Positions 5,701 to 7,034 of a DNA stretch of 7,034 nucleotides are shown piece after piece. The stretch spans positions 1 to 7,034 of the forward strand of contig DSAR01000221.1 in the NCBI GenBank assembly GCA_011046405.1. Reading direction: 5' to 3'. The translations under genes and the position numbers were made by a program. The first letter of the stretch is position 1. Every line of letters begins with the position of its first letter. Under the pieces are notes generated by a model that saw only the letters and a list, made by a program, of their open reading frames with translations, was not told where the DNA came from and did not search any database. This stretch comes from Chloroflexota bacterium (GTDB lineage: Bacteria; Chloroflexota; Anaerolineae; B4-G1).

Positions 5701-6255
5701 AGCGCGCATCAGCCCGCGATCGACGATGGTGAAGGATTCGTGGAAACGCTCCTTCATCTCTCGCTGCCACTGATACTTGAGGTGGCCCGGCGCGACGATG
5801 AGCACTCGCTGCACCAGGCGGCGGTATTCGAGCTCCTTGAGAATCAGCCCGGCTATGATCGTCTTGCCGGCGCCGGGGTCGTCGGCGATGAGAAAGCGAA
5901 TGCGCGGCGAGTTGAGCACGTAGTGGTAGACCGCCTCGATCTGGTGAGGCAAGGGGTCGACCTGGGAGACGCTGACCGCCAGCTGCGGGTCGAACTGGTA
6001 GGCCAGACGAATGCGGTGGGCCTCGATGAGAAGAAAGAAATCCTCGGCGTTCTCTATCCGGGTGGCCTGGCCATGCTCGACGACGTCGACCTGGGCCAAC
6101 TGGTCGTCGGTGATACTGAGGGATTGGTAGGTATGACGTCCGTCCTGCAGGACAACCTCAAGGCGGTAGTAGCCGGTCCGGGCCTCGAATTGTTTGACCT
6201 TGGCCCGGGCCGGGAGGAAGGGCGCGGTGATCAGTTGGCCGACGCGGAGTTGCAT
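2767..6255 (-). CDS. drmD-like: SNF2-family DEAD/DEAH-box helicase with C-terminal DUF3883 domain (DrmD-like)
   Basis: This 1162-residue protein is a superfamily 2 ATPase of the SNF2/HepA type. Numbered from ATG 6255, it shows Walker A ADDPGAGKT (124-132, Lys131), DEAH (225-228), LTATP (265-269), KLLIFTEFRDT (489-499), IMVATEAAGEGINLQ (539-553) and motif VI QRMGRVHRYGQ (572-582). A charged helical insert follows the first ATPase lobe (about 380-470). The C-terminus (about 1034-1140) is DUF3883, with GFDV (1061-1064) and YIEVK (1080-1084), spaced like a PD-(D/E)xK nuclease core. Such proteins translocate on DNA; the closest known role I can name is DrmD of class 1 DISARM, paired with a DUF1156 methylase as here. 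A TTG at 6273 would add six residues, but ATG 6255 has AGGT five bases upstream. Residues near 840-860 are encoded by an octamer repeat. Helicase function is certain; the DISARM label is probable. Confidence 0.88.
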   Translation of the reverse strand: MQLRVGQLITAPFLPARAKVKQFEARTGYYRLEVVLQDGRHTYQSLSITDDQLAQVDVVEHGQATRIENAEDFFLLIEAHRIRLAYQFDPQLAVSVSQVDPLPHQIEAVYHYVLNSPRIRFLIADDPGAGKTIIAGLILKELEYRRLVQRVLIVAPGHLKYQWQREMKERFHESFTIVDRGLMRAVWGENVWEERDRAIASVDFIKQEDIRTTLSNVRWDLVIVDEAHKMSAYAYESRDRVKIDKTQRYQAGEVLSRQAEHLLFLTATPHRGDEENFRLFLDLLRPGFFAQTALLKESIESKDNPVFVRRLKEDMKRFDGSDIFPPRHVHTVPFRLTPDEAALYNGVTRYVQDYFDRAKENRSISFALMILQRRLTSSTHAIYESLKRRKARLEALLTLPEQIRRESEDYLRARRITPEELEDMAEDDRERIEDRLVHLTIAQNIDDVQAEIAQLERLIEQAEQVRRQEIESKLVGLRDHVLTSLGDRKLLIFTEFRDTVDYLVEKLRAWGYIVVTIHGQMDMDARIEAEHTFQHEAQIMVATEAAGEGINLQFCSLMVNYDIPWNPNRLEQRMGRVHRYGQNYEVHVWNMITRDTREGQILDRLFEKMDRMREALGSNRVFDVIGEIIPGARLDELLKDAIFNQRRMEEIEAHIDAMDPSTVQQTLERVFVASLATRHIDYTGLLKETLEAEENRLVPEYVEDYFLRAFRRLGGTIERRGEVYHVPSVPYDLRRWGDDYGFKTTYGKPFREYRRVTFDKAHARAHREDEFVAPGHPLLEAVNEEILATFEGGADAYAVFGDPEGQREGVLWFVEGEVTDGSGQPAGKRVFCLYQPVAGEIQRVNPAVLWDCEPMGKGAREQGRKGAKAQDRQGVIPQEAMVPESVRDLLDERDAIEDYLVTQVLLPFREEIGARRDRETRVKEKYGLRSLEYLIQESNQKILDYQMRQAGGEQVDLPLLNEQRTLEQLYRRRDELEREIRRERNLTMGESRFLGAAVVIPEGLTYARPRTETTPAGETRAGYEAKMRRDDEIEAVGMRVAMAYEREHGWEPEDVSDDNHGFDVRSIRYEEDGTLADARYIEVKARARSGAVRISANEWKKARHFGDKFWLYVVTEAGTGSPQLHRIQNPAARFRMDEEIFATGFIIPEDNWQSLAEDGDVG
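3651..3690. repeat. Five degenerate 8-bp tandem repeats inside the helicase gene
   Basis: The plus strand reads CCTTTGCG, CCTTTGCG, CCCTTGCT, CCCTAGCT, CCCTTGCC without gaps. On the coding strand this gives the low-complexity stretch GKGAREQGRKGAKAQ in a linker between conserved blocks. Octamer arrays of this kind look like intergenic repeats; here one sits in frame in a conserved enzyme, apparently tolerated because the linker is variable. Confidence 0.75.
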
Positions 6256-6311
6256 ATGTGACCTGCTTTTCAATGGGTTGCGACGCGCTATACGTAAAAT
6301 GGACCTGCACC

Positions 6312-6340
6312 TTGACGGCGCCGGGGCTTTGTGTTAGAAT
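6312..6340 (+). promoter_or_regulatory. Sigma70-type promoter pointing away from the helicase
   Basis: TTGACG (6312-6317), exactly 17 bases, then TAGAAT (6335-6340): one mismatch from consensus in each hexamer. The predicted RNA start is near 6347. No intact gene follows; a strong terminator lies about 30 nt after the predicted start and ends by 6410. Confidence 0.6.
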
Positions 6341-6346
6341 CTTGTC

Positions 6347-6410
6347 TGTCAGGGTGCCCCAAACTCCCCGGCCGTCGCCTCGGGCTGGGCCAAGCCGCGA
6401 GGCGTTTTTT
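6347..6410 (+). ncRNA. Candidate short terminated RNA (or orphan leader)
   Basis: A promoter with good hexamers and an intrinsic terminator bracket about 64 nt with no credible reading frame. The 5' part contains GGGTGCCCC, able to form a small hairpin, and a GGCC pair that could compete with the terminator stem. It may be a small RNA, or the attenuator leader of a gene since lost, since the sequence beyond contains only gene relics. I do not match it to a known RNA family. Confidence 0.4.
6376..6410 (+). terminator. Intrinsic terminator
   Basis: CGCCTCG (6376-6382) pairs with CGAGGCG (6398-6404). The stem is extended by GGCT (6383-6386) with AGCC (6393-6396), leaving one bulged G and a six-base loop, and is followed by six T (6405-6410). 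This is a GC-rich 11-bp stem with a T tract, a textbook rho-independent signal on the plus strand. Confidence 0.85.
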
Positions 6411-6421
6411 CTTTGCCTGCT

Positions 6422-6450
6422 ATTGTAGCATAGCGCGCTCCAAGGCGCAA
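6422..6450 (-). promoter_or_regulatory. Weak candidate promoter for the helicase
   Basis: On the minus strand TTGCGC (6450-6445), 17 bases, then TACAAT (6427-6422). The -10 is good and the -35 poor. It would give a leader of about 160 nt that crosses the reverse complement of the terminator hairpin. I found no better candidate closer to the helicase start. Confidence 0.25.
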
Positions 6451-6560
6451 TTCGAGTTCATCCACCTGGCGATCTATTCGCGCGAACTGGCGATTGACCC
6501 CAGGCAAAAAGCGCCGCCGTGCAGGTACAACAGCACCCCGGCGCCTTCTTGTGGATACCT
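6440..6560 (-). pseudogene. Relic of an alpha/beta hydrolase (HSL-type esterase) N-terminal part
   Basis: The minus strand at 6560-6477 reads RYPQEGAGVLLYLHGGAFCL and continues GSIASSRE. LYLHGG-F-LGS is the oxyanion-hole segment of HSL-family esterases. A TAG at 6476-6474 then stands where a Leu would be expected (RE-L-IAR), and the same frame continues IARW beyond it. No catalytic GxSxG serine segment is present, and upstream sequence shows no plausible start. It is a decayed fragment, not a working gene. Confidence 0.45.
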
Positions 6561-6569
6561 TTCCTCTTG

Positions 6570-6770
6570 CAGCGACGAGAGGAGAAAGCGGCCCTGGCAG
6601 AAGATATGTCGCGGGTGATCGAACCGGGCGGGATGTGGGCTGTGGTGGACGTGCTCCCGGAGTCGATGGAGGGCCATTGGCTGTACCACTACTTCCCTTC
6701 ACGCAGAAATACTTGAGGCGGGAGCGACGGGCTTCGCTCTCGAATGTGACACCACACAAACAAACCCGGA
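6570..6770 (+). pseudogene. Relic resembling the C-terminal part of a class I SAM-dependent methyltransferase
   Basis: The plus-strand frame through 6591-6716 reads EDMSRVIEPGGMWAVVDVLP and continues ESMEGHWLYHYFP. The pattern RVIxPGGxxxxVDV is the usual strand-turn after the catalytic core of class I methyltransferases, and GHWLYHYFP resembles a downstream segment of some of them. The frame stops at 6714-6716; the next frame continues ILEAGATGFALE, which could be the displaced family ending after a deletion. No SAM-binding motif I is present upstream. It converges with the hydrolase relic, and both are broken. Confidence 0.35.
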
Positions 6771-6881
6771 GACAATCTCCTGGCTTTTTCTATTATCACC
6801 AATAACCTCCTGATCGACCAACATCCTCACCTTTCTGTGAATTAGGCCGCCGACCTTATCCCCAACGTGTGACGCTCCCGG

Positions 6882-6970
6882 GGAAAACGAAGCAAATCCA
6901 AGGGGGTTTAAACGCACGAGATTGCCCGCTGCGCAGTTTGCCACATGCATCAACCCCAGCTTCGTTTTCC
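6882..6970. repeat. 12-bp perfect inverted repeat
   Basis: GGAAAACGAAGC (6882-6893) and GCTTCGTTTTCC (6959-6970) are exact reverse complements separated by 65 bp, which includes the palindrome GTTTAAAC (6906-6913). No reading frame of note lies between. It could be a long hairpin, a binding site, or ends of a very small defective element; I see no flanking direct repeat. Confidence 0.6.
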
Positions 6971-7031
6971 TTGAGTTCGCCTGAGGACGTTCTCAGCCAT
7001 TTTAAGCGGTTTGCGCTTGCGATTTGCTTCG
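6888..7031. repeat. 11-bp inverted repeat sharing the left arm above
   Basis: CGAAGCAAATC (6888-6898) pairs perfectly with GATTTGCTTCG (7021-7031). Its left arm overlaps that of the 12-bp repeat, so one left motif has two alternative right partners. The second right partner reaches almost to the window edge, so more copies may lie beyond. Confidence 0.5.
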
Positions 7032-7034
7032 AAA

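Larger units (their letters stand above)
6771..7034. other. Stretch without a recognisable gene
   Basis: Apart from the inverted repeats noted here, I see no supported gene, RNA gene or promoter. A minus-strand frame of 84 codons (6953-6699) crosses it, but it lacks a ribosome binding site and a recognisable family. Base composition is less GC-rich than in the defence genes. Together with the two relics to the left it looks like decayed sequence at the edge of the island. Confidence 0.5.

Noticed and set aside
2944..6261. Open frame of 1105 codons on the plus strand, antisense to the helicase
   Set aside because: It mirrors the codon pattern of a GC-rich gene on the other strand; its translation shows no domain, is rich in Leu, Val, Asp and His as expected for an antisense shadow, and the minus strand holds a complete helicase with all motifs.
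6699..6953. Minus-strand frame of 84 codons
   Set aside because: No recognised family, no ribosome binding site, and it covers the inverted-repeat stretch and the end of the methyltransferase-like relic.

Overview
The window looks like part of a phage-defence island on the minus strand of a GC-rich bacterial genome. DUF433/DUF5615 toxin-antitoxin-type genes and an in-frame array of degenerate CCTTTGCG/CCCTTGCT octamers recall Chloroflexota (Anaerolineae-like), but that placement is an impression from gene content and could be wrong.

Layout, reading the minus strand from right to left: a large SNF2-type helicase with a C-terminal DUF3883 domain (6255-2767, DrmD-like); a ribbon-helix-helix/DUF433 fusion protein with its own promoter and palindromic operator (2684-2292); a degenerate copy of the 3' end of a DUF3883 helicase (about 2257-2140); an unfamiliar 231-residue gene (2117-1422); an overlapping DUF433 antitoxin/DUF5615 PIN-like toxin pair (1357-718); a short relic of the C-terminus of a 231-residue-type protein (711-640); and the start of a DUF1156 adenine-specific DNA methylase that runs off the left edge (635-1). 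Helicase plus DUF1156 methylase is the gene pair expected in class 1 DISARM (drmD, drmMI) or in a related methylase-helicase island; the remaining core genes would lie beyond the left edge.

The most unusual point is architectural. At two places a DUF433-type cassette sits between an intact gene's 3' end and a decayed, diverged copy of the same 3' end. The helicase tail and the 231-residue protein tail each have such a downstream relic. The second relic is bounded by a perfect 12-bp direct repeat, and its last codons serve as the ribosome binding site of the methylase. This suggests that antitoxin-type genes entered the operon by recombination that swapped in a new gene end and left the old one behind.

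Right of the helicase (6256-7034) I see no intact gene. This stretch holds a well-formed plus-strand promoter followed within about 70 nt by a strong intrinsic terminator (candidate small RNA or orphan leader), a minus-strand alpha/beta-hydrolase relic, a plus-strand methyltransferase-like relic, and inverted repeats near the edge. It looks like the decayed boundary of the island.
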